From Halalkalibacillus halophilus DSM 18494 (GTDB lineage Bacteria; Bacillota; Bacilli; Bacillales; Alkalibacillaceae): a stretch of DNA of 64,000 nucleotides. The stretch spans positions 62,001 through 126,000 of the forward strand of contig NZ_KE383978.1 in NCBI RefSeq assembly GCF_000423105.1, given 5' to 3'. The notes beneath the pieces are model-generated. The model made no database searches. It had not been told where the DNA came from and saw only the letters and a program-made list of their open reading frames with translations. The position numbers were made by a program, and so were the translations under genes. Below, piece after piece: positions 41,787-50,534 of the stretch; position 1 is the first letter of the stretch, and every line of letters starts with the position of its first letter.

Positions 41787-42767
41787 ATGGAACAATCAAA
41801 CAAAACATATGCAGTGGAAGCTGATCAATTAGTAAAAGCGTTTGGAAAAGAACGAGCAGTAGATGGGATTAGCTTAAAAGTGCCAAAAGGAATCGTCTAT
41901 GGCTTCCTAGGTCCTAATGGGGCAGGGAAAACGACGATGATCCGAATGCTTGCGACATTATTAAAACCAACAGAAGGTCACGCAAAAGTCATGGGGTATG
42001 ACCTCGCAAAAGAGGCTGATGATGTCAGGCAATCCATCAGTTTAACCGGGCAGTTTGCGTCTGTTGATGAAGAATTATCTGGTAGAGAGAATTTAATCTT
42101 TATTGGTAGATTAGTTGGCTTCACTCGTAAAGAAGCAAAGAGCCGCGCTGATGAATTATTGGCCGCTTTTAATTTACAAGATGCAGCCAAGCGGCAAGTA
42201 AAGAAATACTCTGGCGGGATGAGAAGAAGAATTGATATTGCCGCGAGTATTGTTACCTCTCCAGAACTACTTTTCTTAGACGAACCAACAACGGGGCTTG
42301 ATCCAAGAAGTAGAAATGAAGTGTGGGATATCGTTAGAGCTCTAGTTAAAAATGGAACAACCGTATTTCTCACGACCCAATACTTAGAAGAAGCGGACCA
42401 ATTAGCGGACTTAATTGGAGTCATCGATCGAGGTGTCTTAATTGCAGAAGGCACAAGTGCTGAACTTAAGTCGTCGATTGGTGTAAGGAGTCTTATCATC
42501 GAATTTGAAGATGAACAGGACTTGAGTAAAGCCGAGTCCATCTTTGAAGGAATGTTCACGCAACCACCAGAAGTCGACCGTGATCACTTGTCTATTTCTG
42601 TCACGATGAAAGATCAATCGAAAGCTGCAAAAGCAATTGGTGAATTAGCAAATCAACAAATCGCAGTAAAAGATTTCTCGATGCAACAACCGAGCTTAGA
42701 TGATGTGTTCTTAACGATTACTGGTAAGCCTGCACAAGAGGAAGGTGGGGAAGCAAATGGAGAATAA
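41787..42767 (+). CDS. ABC exporter ATPase, DrrA (drug-resistance) type
   Basis: About 326 residues. Walker A GPNGAGKTT, Q-loop near SLTGQFASVDEEL, signature YSGGMRRRIDIAASIV, Walker B LLFLDEPTTGLD, and the C-terminal DDVFLTITGKPAQEE ending typical of the daunorubicin-resistance DrrA family. Forms an exporter with the following permease, whose gene overlaps it. AAGGAGG is seven bases before the ATG. Substrate may be a drug or lipid; placed divergent from the lia envelope-stress operon, which is suggestive but not proof of a link. Confidence 0.9.
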   Translation: MEQSNKTYAVEADQLVKAFGKERAVDGISLKVPKGIVYGFLGPNGAGKTTMIRMLATLLKPTEGHAKVMGYDLAKEADDVRQSISLTGQFASVDEELSGRENLIFIGRLVGFTRKEAKSRADELLAAFNLQDAAKRQVKKYSGGMRRRIDIAASIVTSPELLFLDEPTTGLDPRSRNEVWDIVRALVKNGTTVFLTTQYLEEADQLADLIGVIDRGVLIAEGTSAELKSSIGVRSLIIEFEDEQDLSKAESIFEGMFTQPPEVDRDHLSISVTMKDQSKAAKAIGELANQQIAVKDFSMQQPSLDDVFLTITGKPAQEEGGEANGE

Positions 42768-43566
42768 TTCATTAGAAAAGTCCATTACATTAGAAAAACG
42801 CCCATCCAAAGCTTCGCCAATGAATGCTGCTCTTACTTTTGCATGGCGAGCATTGTTACGCATTCGTTATGTTCCAGAGCAATTATTCGATGTGACTGTT
42901 TTCCCAATTATTTTCTTACTAATGTTTACTTACCTGTTCGGCGGGGCGATCTCCGGCTCAACGGGAGAGTATTTAGACTTTGTTTTACCAGGTATTTTAG
43001 TGATGACTGTCGCTATGATTACGATGTATACAGGACTTGATCTAAATAAAGATATTGAAAAAGGTGTCTTTGACCGATTCCGCTCCCTACCGATATGGCA
43101 ACCTTCTGTACTAGTGGGAGCGTTGTTAGTAGATGTAGTAAGATATTCGCTGGCAGCAACAATCATGGTGACACTTGGCTATATATTAGGTTTTCGTGCA
43201 GAAGCGGGATTCTCGGGTATAGTGCTTGCAGTATTAGTTATTCTATTTTTTGCTTTTAGTTTGTCATGGGTCTGGACGATGCTCGGAATAGTTGTTCGTT
43301 CGGAGAAAGCACTGATGGCCATAAGCATGATGCTCTTATTCCCATTAACCTTTTTAAGTAGCGTATTTGTCGACCCAACGACAATGCCAAATTGGTTACA
43401 GTACTTTGTAGATATTAACCCAATTACCTTCGTGGTAGATGCCTCAAGAGGATTGATTCATGGTTACGATGTTTCCAGTGAATTAATGATTATTACGTAT
43501 ATCTCCGTAGGCTTAATCGCGGTATTTGGTACGCTTACGATGTACTTTTTTAGAAATAAAAATTAG
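42757..43566 (+). CDS. ABC-2 type permease, DrrB type
   Basis: About 269 residues with six hydrophobic helices. A cytoplasmic start precedes RYVPEQLFDVTVFPIIFLLMFTYLFG; GLDLNKDIEKGVFDRFRSLPI is the cytoplasmic coupling loop conserved in DrrB; LLFPLTFLSSVFVDPTTMPNWLQ is the C-terminal family signature. The ATG lies inside the end of the ATPase gene, after GGTGGGG. It ends with a terminator. Confidence 0.9.
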   Translation: MENNSLEKSITLEKRPSKASPMNAALTFAWRALLRIRYVPEQLFDVTVFPIIFLLMFTYLFGGAISGSTGEYLDFVLPGILVMTVAMITMYTGLDLNKDIEKGVFDRFRSLPIWQPSVLVGALLVDVVRYSLAATIMVTLGYILGFRAEAGFSGIVLAVLVILFFAFSLSWVWTMLGIVVRSEKALMAISMMLLFPLTFLSSVFVDPTTMPNWLQYFVDINPITFVVDASRGLIHGYDVSSELMIITYISVGLIAVFGTLTMYFFRNKN

Positions 43567-43571
43567 ATGAG

Positions 43572-43607
43572 AAAAAGCTGGGCGAGTAATCGACCAGCTT
43601 TTTTTAA
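43572..43607 (+). terminator. Rho-independent terminator after the Drr-type operon
   Basis: AAAAAGCTGG pairs with CCAGCTTTTT (12-base loop), followed by further T. Confidence 0.88.
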
Positions 43608-43621
43608 CATCTTATTTGAAC

Positions 43622-43774
43622 TTATTTTTCTTTGTAAATAACCATAGCTGCTAAGGAGAATAAAGTAGAAGTGAACTTGATATCAGTAACTTCTATATAA
43701 GTAGTACTCAAAAATTTATTTATTTTTTTCTCTAATCCAACTTCAGAAATAGCTGAAAATGTTTTTACTTTCAT
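43622..43774 (-). CDS. Cse60-like small sporulation-associated protein (50 residues)
   Basis: GAGGAGG is seven bases before the ATG. Sequence MKVKTFSAISEVGLEKKINK, then FLSTTYIEVTDIKFTSTLFS and LAAMVIYKEK, alternates a strand, helix, and two strands. This matches the layout of the small Cse60/YbxH-type proteins of bacilli (strand, helix, IxDIKFS, then AMVIY). Function unknown. Lies convergent with the Drr operon terminator. Confidence 0.65.
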   Translation of the reverse strand: MKVKTFSAISEVGLEKKINKFLSTTYIEVTDIKFTSTLFSLAAMVIYKEK

Positions 43775-43942
43775 AAAGATTCCTCCTCTCAACATGAGCC
43801 TGTTCTGGTAGCGTTTTTCTATTGATTTGAACTGGTTACTTGGTTTTTTCTACTAAATATATAATATGTTAATCTTAGTTAACACACTATACAAAAACTT
43901 TAAGATATTACTTGTATAGAATAACAGATTCTGGAGATGTGC

Positions 43943-44101
43943 ATGATGCAAAAAGCGATCACAGTTAAATATCAATCCGATAAAAATAATAACGTGGATG
44001 AGCTAAATCAACTTCTTGAAGAAGGATGGAAGGTTGTTTCTCAAAGTCCTGTGGGGTTGGTACCAGCAGTATCTTCCCTTGTTATTTTGGAGAAAAATTA
44101 A
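43943..44101 (+). CDS. Small DUF4177-like protein (52 residues)
   Basis: Opens six bases after GGAG. MMQKAITVKYQSDKNNNVDE, then LNQLLEEGWKVVSQSPVGLV, and a C-terminal strand SSLVILEKN. The LLEEGWKVVS core and flanking strands fit the tiny DUF4177-like family. Function unknown. It is the first of two small genes on this strand, before the 161-residue protein. Confidence 0.6.
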   Translation: MMQKAITVKYQSDKNNNVDELNQLLEEGWKVVSQSPVGLVPAVSSLVILEKN

Positions 44102-44169
44102 GGTAATAACCATCTCCTTGTATAAAGCAAAGAATGTATATTTTTAGCGTAAGGAAAGGAGAATGGCAA

Positions 44170-44655
44170 ATGGGCTGGAAGAATATCTTATCAATCCAAG
44201 ATACCTTGTTTAATGGAATTTACGCAAATCCTCTCCACATTAACAAAACGGAAAAGGACCTTACTATTTATTCCTACCAACCTATTCTAGAATTCAGAGA
44301 TGTTAATTCGAATCAATCGCGTTACTGGAGACTGGAATGTATGGAAGATAAAGAGGGGGATGATTTTTTAAATCCCGTTGAACAAGAAACCCCCTATCCA
44401 CTTCCATATGAAAGTGCAACAGGGCCATATCAAGACCATATAATAGAAGCTTCCAGTTTTCTTGTTCAAAATAATCGCATCAAACACGTTACTGGTTTTG
44501 GGATTAAAAAAGATCATTTAGAATATTTATCGGTCATTGTATTAAAGTTAGAGGAATTATATATTATTATAAATCCAGGTGGAGTTATTGAAATAACAGT
44601 TACCAATAATGAACCTGAAATAAATGATGAAATATTATTTTCCACTCTAAAATAA
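44170..44655 (+). CDS. Unknown soluble protein (161 residues)
   Basis: No signal peptide or membrane helix; alternating acidic and aromatic strands such as DLTIYSYQPILEFRDV and IKHVTGFGIKKDHLEYLSVI. No family recognised. MGWKNILS was chosen as start because AAAGGAG is eight bases upstream. AT-rich composition relative to neighbours may indicate later acquisition. A terminator-like hairpin follows 70 bases downstream. Confidence 0.65.
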   Translation: MGWKNILSIQDTLFNGIYANPLHINKTEKDLTIYSYQPILEFRDVNSNQSRYWRLECMEDKEGDDFLNPVEQETPYPLPYESATGPYQDHIIEASSFLVQNNRIKHVTGFGIKKDHLEYLSVIVLKLEELYIIINPGGVIEITVTNNEPEINDEILFSTLK

Positions 44656-44726
44656 TATTTGTATGATGTTAGGACTAGATTCATTGGTCTAAAATTTCAC
44701 ATAAATCAAATGTGCTAGAGGAGTGT

Positions 44727-44760
44727 AAAGGTGGTATAGCTAAGCTGACCGCCTTTTTAA
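44727..44760 (+). terminator. Terminator-like hairpin
   Basis: AAAGGTGGT pairs with ACCGCCTTT (nine bp, one wobble, 12-base loop), then TTAA. The rest of 44656-44947 shows nothing else recognisable. Confidence 0.6.
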
Positions 44761-44947
44761 TTTGTTTATTTTTAAGCTGACATTAAAATAATCATCGCTT
44801 AAAATCACTTCAAAAGAAGCAGAAGCTGAAAATGTAGCAAAATTGGAAAGGTAAAATAAGACAAAGGGACTTCATTTAATCCCAAATCATTTTATAATTT
44901 ACTTAAATTAGAAATTAAAACCTAGAAATAACCTATTTGTCACTATT

Positions 44948-44976
44948 TTGACAATAAATTTTCGCAATGTTACTCT
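44948..44976 (+). promoter_or_regulatory. Possible sigma-A promoter of the nagZ-namZ operon
   Basis: TTGACA at 44948, 17-base spacer, TACTCT (three of six matches). The -10 is weak, but the position upstream of the cre site fits CcpA roadblock control. Confidence 0.4.
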
Positions 44977-45038
44977 TATTCTGAATTTTAAGTTCATTTC
45001 TAAATAAAGGTGGTGAAATTTCTTTTCAATAGATTACT

Positions 45039-45052
45039 TGAAAGCGATTACA
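45039..45052. promoter_or_regulatory. cre site (CcpA) upstream of nagZ
   Basis: TGAAAGCGATTACA agrees with the cre consensus TGWAANCGNTNWCA at all fixed positions. Carbon catabolite repression of cell-wall amino-sugar recovery is therefore expected. Confidence 0.75.
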
Positions 45053-45199
45053 TTACTCATTTCAAACACTCCTCAGATGCTACTTTAGGATTTCCAACAT
45101 ACTTAATAATTTTCATAAGAAGAGAATAATAAGAACTCGAACAGCTAACAATTAGTTCAATTGCAACACAATACTTTCATCCGAAAAGGCGGTGTGTCT

Positions 45200-47299
45200 A
45201 TGCTTCGCAAAATTGGTATATCAGTTATTGCATTTTTATTAGTAGGTTCACAATTTTGGTTTGCCCAATCAACAGAGCGTGTTTCAGCTACAGAGGGTGA
45301 CCAAGAAGATTTGATTCTCCTTGAAAATGTGCCAGAAGTGGAAACTGATCCAGAAGAGATCCAATTAAATGCACTGAACGTTTACGAAGGTGGTGCATTT
45401 ACGAGGGAATCAGAAGGTTTACAATGGTCTTCTTCTAATAAGAACGTAGCAGAGGTAAATGAGCAAGGGGAAGTTTCTTTGACAGGTCAAAACGGTCGTA
45501 CATTTATCCGTGTTTCTGACGGGAAGTATGAAGACCGAATTGCGGTGGATTATAAAGTGGACCCAAGCTCTAAAAACAAAGGGAAGCCTGATTCTAAGGC
45601 TAGCCTTGTGAAAGAAAAAGGTGATCGTTATGACCTTATTGGACATGTTATAGATGAGTTTACGATAGAAGAAAAACTAGGCCAAATGCTGATGCCTGAT
45701 TTCAGAAACTGGGATGGTGAAAATGTCACTGAGATGCTTCCAGAAATTGAAGAACTGGTCGAGGAGTATCATTTAGGTGGCGTTATATTGTTTGCGGAGA
45801 ATGTGCAAGATACAGCACAAACGGCTGAACTAGTCTCAGACTATCAAGCTGCAGCAGAAAAATTAGGTTTAATGATGACGATTGACCAAGAAGGTGGAAT
45901 AGTAACGAGACTACAATCTGGAACGGATATGCCGGGTAATATGGCTTTGGGTGCAGCTAATTCTGAAGAGCTTTCTTATAATGTCGGTCAGGCAATTGGT
46001 CAGGAGTTAGAATCTCTAGGAATTAATACGAATTTTGCGCCAGTAGTGGATGTGAACAATAACCCAGATAATCCTGTCATTGGTGTTCGCTCGTTTGGAG
46101 AGGACCCAGAACTAGTTGCCAATATGGGAGTAGCTTATACAGAAGGGTTACAATCAGCAGGAGTTGCAGCGACTGCAAAACACTTCCCGGGTCATGGAGA
46201 TACAGATGTGGATTCCCACTTAGGATTACCAGAAGTCCCGCATGACCGTGAGCGACTAGATGAGGTAGAACTTTACCCTTTCCAGCGGGCAATGGAATCT
46301 GGGATTGATATGATTATGACTGCTCATGTCACGTTCCCTGAAATTGATGATACGACGGTTACCTCTGAAGCCACGGGTGAAGAGGTTACTCTACCTGCAA
46401 CTCTTTCACATAAAGTTTTGACGGAATTGATGCGTGAAGATATGGGATATGATGGAGTTATTACAACTGATGCTATGAACATGCAAGCTATTACAGATCA
46501 CTTTGGTGCGGTGGATGCCGCAATTCGCGCAGTTGAAGCTGGGAGTGATATAGTACTGATGCCAGTAGGACTAGAAGAGGTAGCTGATGGTTTATTAGAA
46601 GCAATTGATGAAGGTGATATTTCAGAAGAACGAATTGAAGAATCGGTAGAGCGAATCCTAACACTTAAATTAGAGAGAGGTATTTTGAAAGAAGAGAATC
46701 CTCCTTCTATACAAGATAAAATTAATAATGCGGAACAAGTAGTAGGTTCAGATGAGCATAAGCAAGTCGAACAAGAAGCTGCTGAGCAAGCAACGACTTT
46801 AGTTAAAAACCAAGAAGGCGCCTTACCTTTGGATGTCGATTCTGACGATGAAGTCGTTGTGGTAGGAAATGCAAACGTGAATGATTTAGCAGATGCAGTT
46901 TCTTCCTACCATGAAAATATAACCGTAATCGAAACAACAGGTGAGCTCTCAGAGGAAGAGCGGTCCATTGTTTCAGAAGTGGACGCCGTTATTACCGGCT
47001 CCAATACATTCAATGTGAATGGACGCTCGCCAGATAATTCAGATATGCAACTGATTCAATCCCTACCAAATGAAACGGATGCACCAGTCATTGCTGTAGG
47101 AATCAGAAATCCATATGATGTAATGGCTTACCCAGAGGTGGACGCGTACATTGCTCAATATGGATTCAACGAAGCGAACTTTGAAGCAACAGCGGCAACC
47201 ATTTTTGGAGAAAATAATCCAAGTGGAAAATTACCAGTTACCATTCCAACGTTAGAAGATGAAGTCTTGTATGAGTTTGGGCACGGATTAAGTTACTAA
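45200..47299 (+). CDS. nagZ: Secreted beta-N-acetylglucosaminidase NagZ (GH3) with an N-terminal Big-like domain
   Basis: About 699 residues. A signal peptide (IGISVIAFLLVGSQFWFAQS) is followed by a bacterial Ig-like (Big2) domain (LQWSSSNKNVAEVNEQGEVS), then a GH3 catalytic domain with MMTIDQEGGIVTRL and the NagZ loop KHFPGHGDTDVDSH; GVITTDAMNMQAI carries the nucleophile Asp. A C-terminal alpha/beta domain completes the Firmicute NagZ form. It removes GlcNAc from cell-wall fragments outside the cell. The ATG is preceded by GGCGGTG. The namZ gene follows; a perfect cre site lies upstream. Confidence 0.92.
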   Translation: MLRKIGISVIAFLLVGSQFWFAQSTERVSATEGDQEDLILLENVPEVETDPEEIQLNALNVYEGGAFTRESEGLQWSSSNKNVAEVNEQGEVSLTGQNGRTFIRVSDGKYEDRIAVDYKVDPSSKNKGKPDSKASLVKEKGDRYDLIGHVIDEFTIEEKLGQMLMPDFRNWDGENVTEMLPEIEELVEEYHLGGVILFAENVQDTAQTAELVSDYQAAAEKLGLMMTIDQEGGIVTRLQSGTDMPGNMALGAANSEELSYNVGQAIGQELESLGINTNFAPVVDVNNNPDNPVIGVRSFGEDPELVANMGVAYTEGLQSAGVAATAKHFPGHGDTDVDSHLGLPEVPHDRERLDEVELYPFQRAMESGIDMIMTAHVTFPEIDDTTVTSEATGEEVTLPATLSHKVLTELMREDMGYDGVITTDAMNMQAITDHFGAVDAAIRAVEAGSDIVLMPVGLEEVADGLLEAIDEGDISEERIEESVERILTLKLERGILKEENPPSIQDKINNAEQVVGSDEHKQVEQEAAEQATTLVKNQEGALPLDVDSDDEVVVVGNANVNDLADAVSSYHENITVIETTGELSEEERSIVSEVDAVITGSNTFNVNGRSPDNSDMQLIQSLPNETDAPVIAVGIRNPYDVMAYPEVDAYIAQYGFNEANFEATAATIFGENNPSGKLPVTIPTLEDEVLYEFGHGLSY

Positions 47300-47375
47300 T
47301 GCCTAGTAAAAATCAAAAATAAATACTCAGGTGTAATGGGAGAGAGAATATAATTTTCCGAAAGGGGAGCAACTT

Positions 47376-48644
47376 GTGAAAAAATTAATTGTTTTGGCGA
47401 TGGCGTTTGTGTTGATTATGGGCTCCGTAACAGTAGCTTTTGCAGATGGTCCTGGTAATGGAAAAGGCAAAGGAAAGGGCAAGGCGAAAGGGCAGGATCG
47501 CTCTTTAGATTTAGGTGTAGAAGTGCTTTTAGAAGAGGAAAAAGAATTGATTGAAGGAAAAAATGTTGGATTAATAACAAACCCAACAGGTGTGGACAAA
47601 GATTTGAATAGTATTGTAGATACATTGCATAATGACCCTGACACGAATTTAACCGCTCTTTACGGTCCGGAACACGGGGTACGTGGAGATGCACAAGCTG
47701 GAGATTATGTGGAGTATTACATTGATGATCGAACGGATCTACCTGTCTATAGTTTGTATGGGGAAACACGCAAACCGACAGCTGAGATGCTTGAGGATGT
47801 AGAAGTACTCTTATTCGATATCCAAGATGTAGGAACTCGTTTTTACACGTACATTTACACTATGGCTTTTGCAGTGGAAGCTGCTGAAGAGAATGATATT
47901 CCTTTTGTAGTGCTTGATCGACCTAACCCGATCAACGGAACTGATGTGGAAGGCCCAGTATTGGATGAAGAGTATTCTTCATTTGTAGGAGAATATGAAA
48001 TACCGCTAAGACATGGGATGACAGTTGGAGAACTAGCGCAACTATTTAATGAAGAATTTGAAATTGGTGCTGATTTATCCGTGGTGGAGATGAATGGATG
48101 GGACAGAGATGAATATTATGATGAAACAGGTCTAGAGTTCGTCATGCCATCCCCAAATATGCCAACACAGGACACGGCTTTAGTTTACCCAGGAGCAGCA
48201 TTGATTGAAGGAACAAATGTATCTGAAGGTAGAGGAACAGCCAAACCGTTTGAATTAATTGGAGCACCATTTATCGATTCAGGTGAATTAGCTACCCATT
48301 TAAATGATTTAGAACTTCCGGGTGTGACGTTCCGAGCAGCATCTTTCACACCAATGTTTTCAAAACATGAAGGAAATCTATCACATGGAATTGAAATCCA
48401 TGTCGACAACGAAGATGCTTATGAACCAGTTGTAGCTGGATTACACATCGTTAAAGCAATTCACGACTTATACCCAGAAGACTTTCAATTCCGAGAAGAT
48501 AACTTTTTCGATAACTTAATCGGAAACGGATGGGTTCAAGAAGCAATTGAAGAAGGACAATCAGTGGAAGAGATCAGGCTTCAATGGCAGAACGATTTAA
48601 AAGAATTTAAGAAAACACGTAAGGATTATTTGTTGTACAAATAG
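47376..48644 (+). CDS. namZ: Exo-beta-N-acetylmuramidase NamZ (GH171, YbbC-like)
   Basis: 422 residues. Signal peptide (LIVLAMAFVLIMGSVTVAFA), a short Gly/Lys-rich linker (GNGKGKGKGKAKGQDR), then the DUF1343/GH171 domain: VGLITNPTGVD, LYGPEHGVRGDAQAG, DIQDVGTRFYTYIYTM, LDRPNPING and PSPNMPTQDTALVYPG. NamZ removes MurNAc from the non-reducing end of wall fragments after NagZ exposes it. GTG start with AAAGGGGAG six bases upstream. Adjacent nagZ matches the B. subtilis arrangement, but amiE, murQ and murR homologues are not in this window. Confidence 0.92.
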   Translation: MKKLIVLAMAFVLIMGSVTVAFADGPGNGKGKGKGKAKGQDRSLDLGVEVLLEEEKELIEGKNVGLITNPTGVDKDLNSIVDTLHNDPDTNLTALYGPEHGVRGDAQAGDYVEYYIDDRTDLPVYSLYGETRKPTAEMLEDVEVLLFDIQDVGTRFYTYIYTMAFAVEAAEENDIPFVVLDRPNPINGTDVEGPVLDEEYSSFVGEYEIPLRHGMTVGELAQLFNEEFEIGADLSVVEMNGWDRDEYYDETGLEFVMPSPNMPTQDTALVYPGAALIEGTNVSEGRGTAKPFELIGAPFIDSGELATHLNDLELPGVTFRAASFTPMFSKHEGNLSHGIEIHVDNEDAYEPVVAGLHIVKAIHDLYPEDFQFREDNFFDNLIGNGWVQEAIEEGQSVEEIRLQWQNDLKEFKKTRKDYLLYK

Positions 48645-48655
48645 TACTTGGATAT

Positions 48656-48702
48656 AAAGACCTCCCAGTTTCGCCTGTCTGGCGGAACTGGGAGGTTGTT
48701 TT
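48656..48702 (+). terminator. Rho-independent terminator after namZ
   Basis: ACCTCCCAGTTTCGCC pairs with GGCGGAACTGGGAGGT (16 bp, about five-base loop), then TGTTTTG. One of the strongest hairpins in the window. Confidence 0.9.
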
Positions 48703-48847
48703 GTGAAATGAAATACTGTTCTATGGTAGGTTTTATACAAGTCACTTTTGGTCAAAAAGGATTTCTGGATATGAAGTGGCTATTCTCGATTTAGATCTGC
48801 TTTTTTTGAAAATGGGGTCTAGTAATAAGGCTTGTTTTGTAACTATT

Positions 48848-50368
48848 CTATTCAATCGCCCAATTCATGCGATCAACCAGAATGTTTCTTGTGAGCTCCC
48901 CAGTTAAGTTAAATACTTGTAAGCTAAATGTTGGTTCTTTTTTATTGGAATAGTCTTTCCAATTCTCTGCAATAAACTTAAGATTTTCAGCAGAAATCAT
49001 TGCTATGTCCGTATCGGTTTCGGTGAATGCTTTGAGGCGTTGAGCCTGAGATACGGATTCATGTGAAATTTTTGACGTGACAACTAAGAATAGTGACACC
49101 CTGTTGTCGTTAGCTCGAATGTAACCTAAAAATTGGTCGAAGTGGTCATTCGGAAAAGTATAAGGCTCTTCTATACTTTTGTTGTCCCAGAGAAGGGATT
49201 CTTTAGAGCTGAACTTAATTTTTCCATCAGAATGTTTGGATCCAGGCATTTCTACTAATGGAAGACCAAGTTTTTCTTCAAATATATACCTAGTGGCTTC
49301 TTCGAAGTATTTTTCAGTATCTAGGTCTTTATCAATGACTTTATTCACTCTTAATGGTTTGTAGTTACGAGCAGCCAAATCCTCAATATAATCGTAATAG
49401 AGAGATCGGTTATCGGTGGGGTCTGAGATGACTTTAGAAGATAGGTTTTCATAGTAATCTATAATATTACTAATTCTTTCAGCTTTTGTTCCGCTAACCC
49501 GCGCACCTTCTAAAGCGCGAAGAATGTCCTTTAAATCGTTATTTCCTAATGTGTCTAATACAGCAGATGGTAATAAATTGTGTTTTAAAATTCTTTGAAT
49601 TAGTACTTCTTTAGTTCCGCTGGAGTTTAAATTTATAGTAGTTAGAACTTGTTTTAACTGAACTTTTGAGAAATCATTTAACAACTGTTCATATGTTTCA
49701 TTTCTTAATTCGCCACCAAGCTCATATCGAAGAATCCGCGCTATTTCAGACGGTATAATGTAGTACACTTCATCTGATTTAAAACGCAATATTAATCCCC
49801 TTGTCTGTAAGTTCTTTAAAGAATTCTCAATCTGTCTGTGGCTATGTAATTTATTTCCCTTTTGTGGGAATCTACCAACTTGGCTTTCAATTAAATAATG
49901 GTCTCTTTTAGTCAGCCCTAACTCTTGCCTCAATACAGTTAGTATATTTACTTCATGTGCATTTAAAGTTTCATCCTTTTTCCATGCAGTAGTTAAAACC
50001 GAGCTATAAATTCTGTAAGTATCTTCTGGAATTGCATTCTTAATATAGTCTTCATCTTTGCTTTCAGTAATGATTTGATTCTCTAATTCTTCTACATTAC
50101 TTAAAAGCTCAGACTCTTTTAGTAAATATCCTTCGTTTTCCATCAAAGACATCAGAATCATCTCGTTTAGAAGCGAAATATCTCTTTTTTCTTCTAAGAA
50201 GTCTAAGTTCCGTTTTACTCGTTCTTTATTTTGGAACTCCTCGATATTTTTGATAATGACTTCACGCATTTCTTCTTCATCAGAAAGTTTTACATCTTTC
50301 AAAAAACTATCTAATGTCCTGCCTAGGTACAATTTACTCATTTTAGGTAAAATATCTTGAAGATTCAT
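48848..50368 (-). CDS. SAP-domain protein with TerB-like and PD-(D/E)XK-like regions
   Basis: About 506 residues, no signal peptide. Region 115-160 (VLTTAWKKDETLNAHEVNIL followed by TVLRQELGLTKRDHYLIES) looks like a TerB-type helical module. A winged-helix-like part follows (IENSLKNLQTRGLILRFKSD), then two SAP-type helix-extended-helix DNA-binding units (about 232-265 and 278-308). The C-terminal part has an acidic pattern for a restriction-endonuclease fold: EEATRYIFEEKL, an Asp near 381 (HSDGKIKF) and WDNKS (Asp395, Lys397). Candidate DNA-acting, perhaps defence, protein; substrate unknown. Start by AAGGAG spacing. Confidence 0.6.
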   Translation of the reverse strand: MNLQDILPKMSKLYLGRTLDSFLKDVKLSDEEEMREVIIKNIEEFQNKERVKRNLDFLEEKRDISLLNEMILMSLMENEGYLLKESELLSNVEELENQIITESKDEDYIKNAIPEDTYRIYSSVLTTAWKKDETLNAHEVNILTVLRQELGLTKRDHYLIESQVGRFPQKGNKLHSHRQIENSLKNLQTRGLILRFKSDEVYYIIPSEIARILRYELGGELRNETYEQLLNDFSKVQLKQVLTTINLNSSGTKEVLIQRILKHNLLPSAVLDTLGNNDLKDILRALEGARVSGTKAERISNIIDYYENLSSKVISDPTDNRSLYYDYIEDLAARNYKPLRVNKVIDKDLDTEKYFEEATRYIFEEKLGLPLVEMPGSKHSDGKIKFSSKESLLWDNKSIEEPYTFPNDHFDQFLGYIRANDNRVSLFLVVTSKISHESVSQAQRLKAFTETDTDIAMISAENLKFIAENWKDYSNKKEPTFSLQVFNLTGELTRNILVDRMNWAIE

Positions 50369-50494
50369 ATGACCCACTCCTTTTTTAATAATCTACCTTC
50401 ATTCATGTAATAATTAAATTAGTTTCAAGTTTCAGAATAGTAAAATAATAAGACTATTCTTCCATGATAATACAATTTAAACGATAATACTATG

Positions 50495-50528
50495 TATATA
50501 GAAGATTTTTGTAAAATCTCCTATATAG
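50495..50528. terminator. Terminator-like hairpin downstream of the ger operon
   Basis: TATATAGAAGATTTT pairs with AAAATCTCCTATATA (about 14 bp, one wobble). No long T-run on the minus strand, so it may be a processing or stabilising element. Confidence 0.45.
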
Positions 50529-50534
50529 ATGTTT

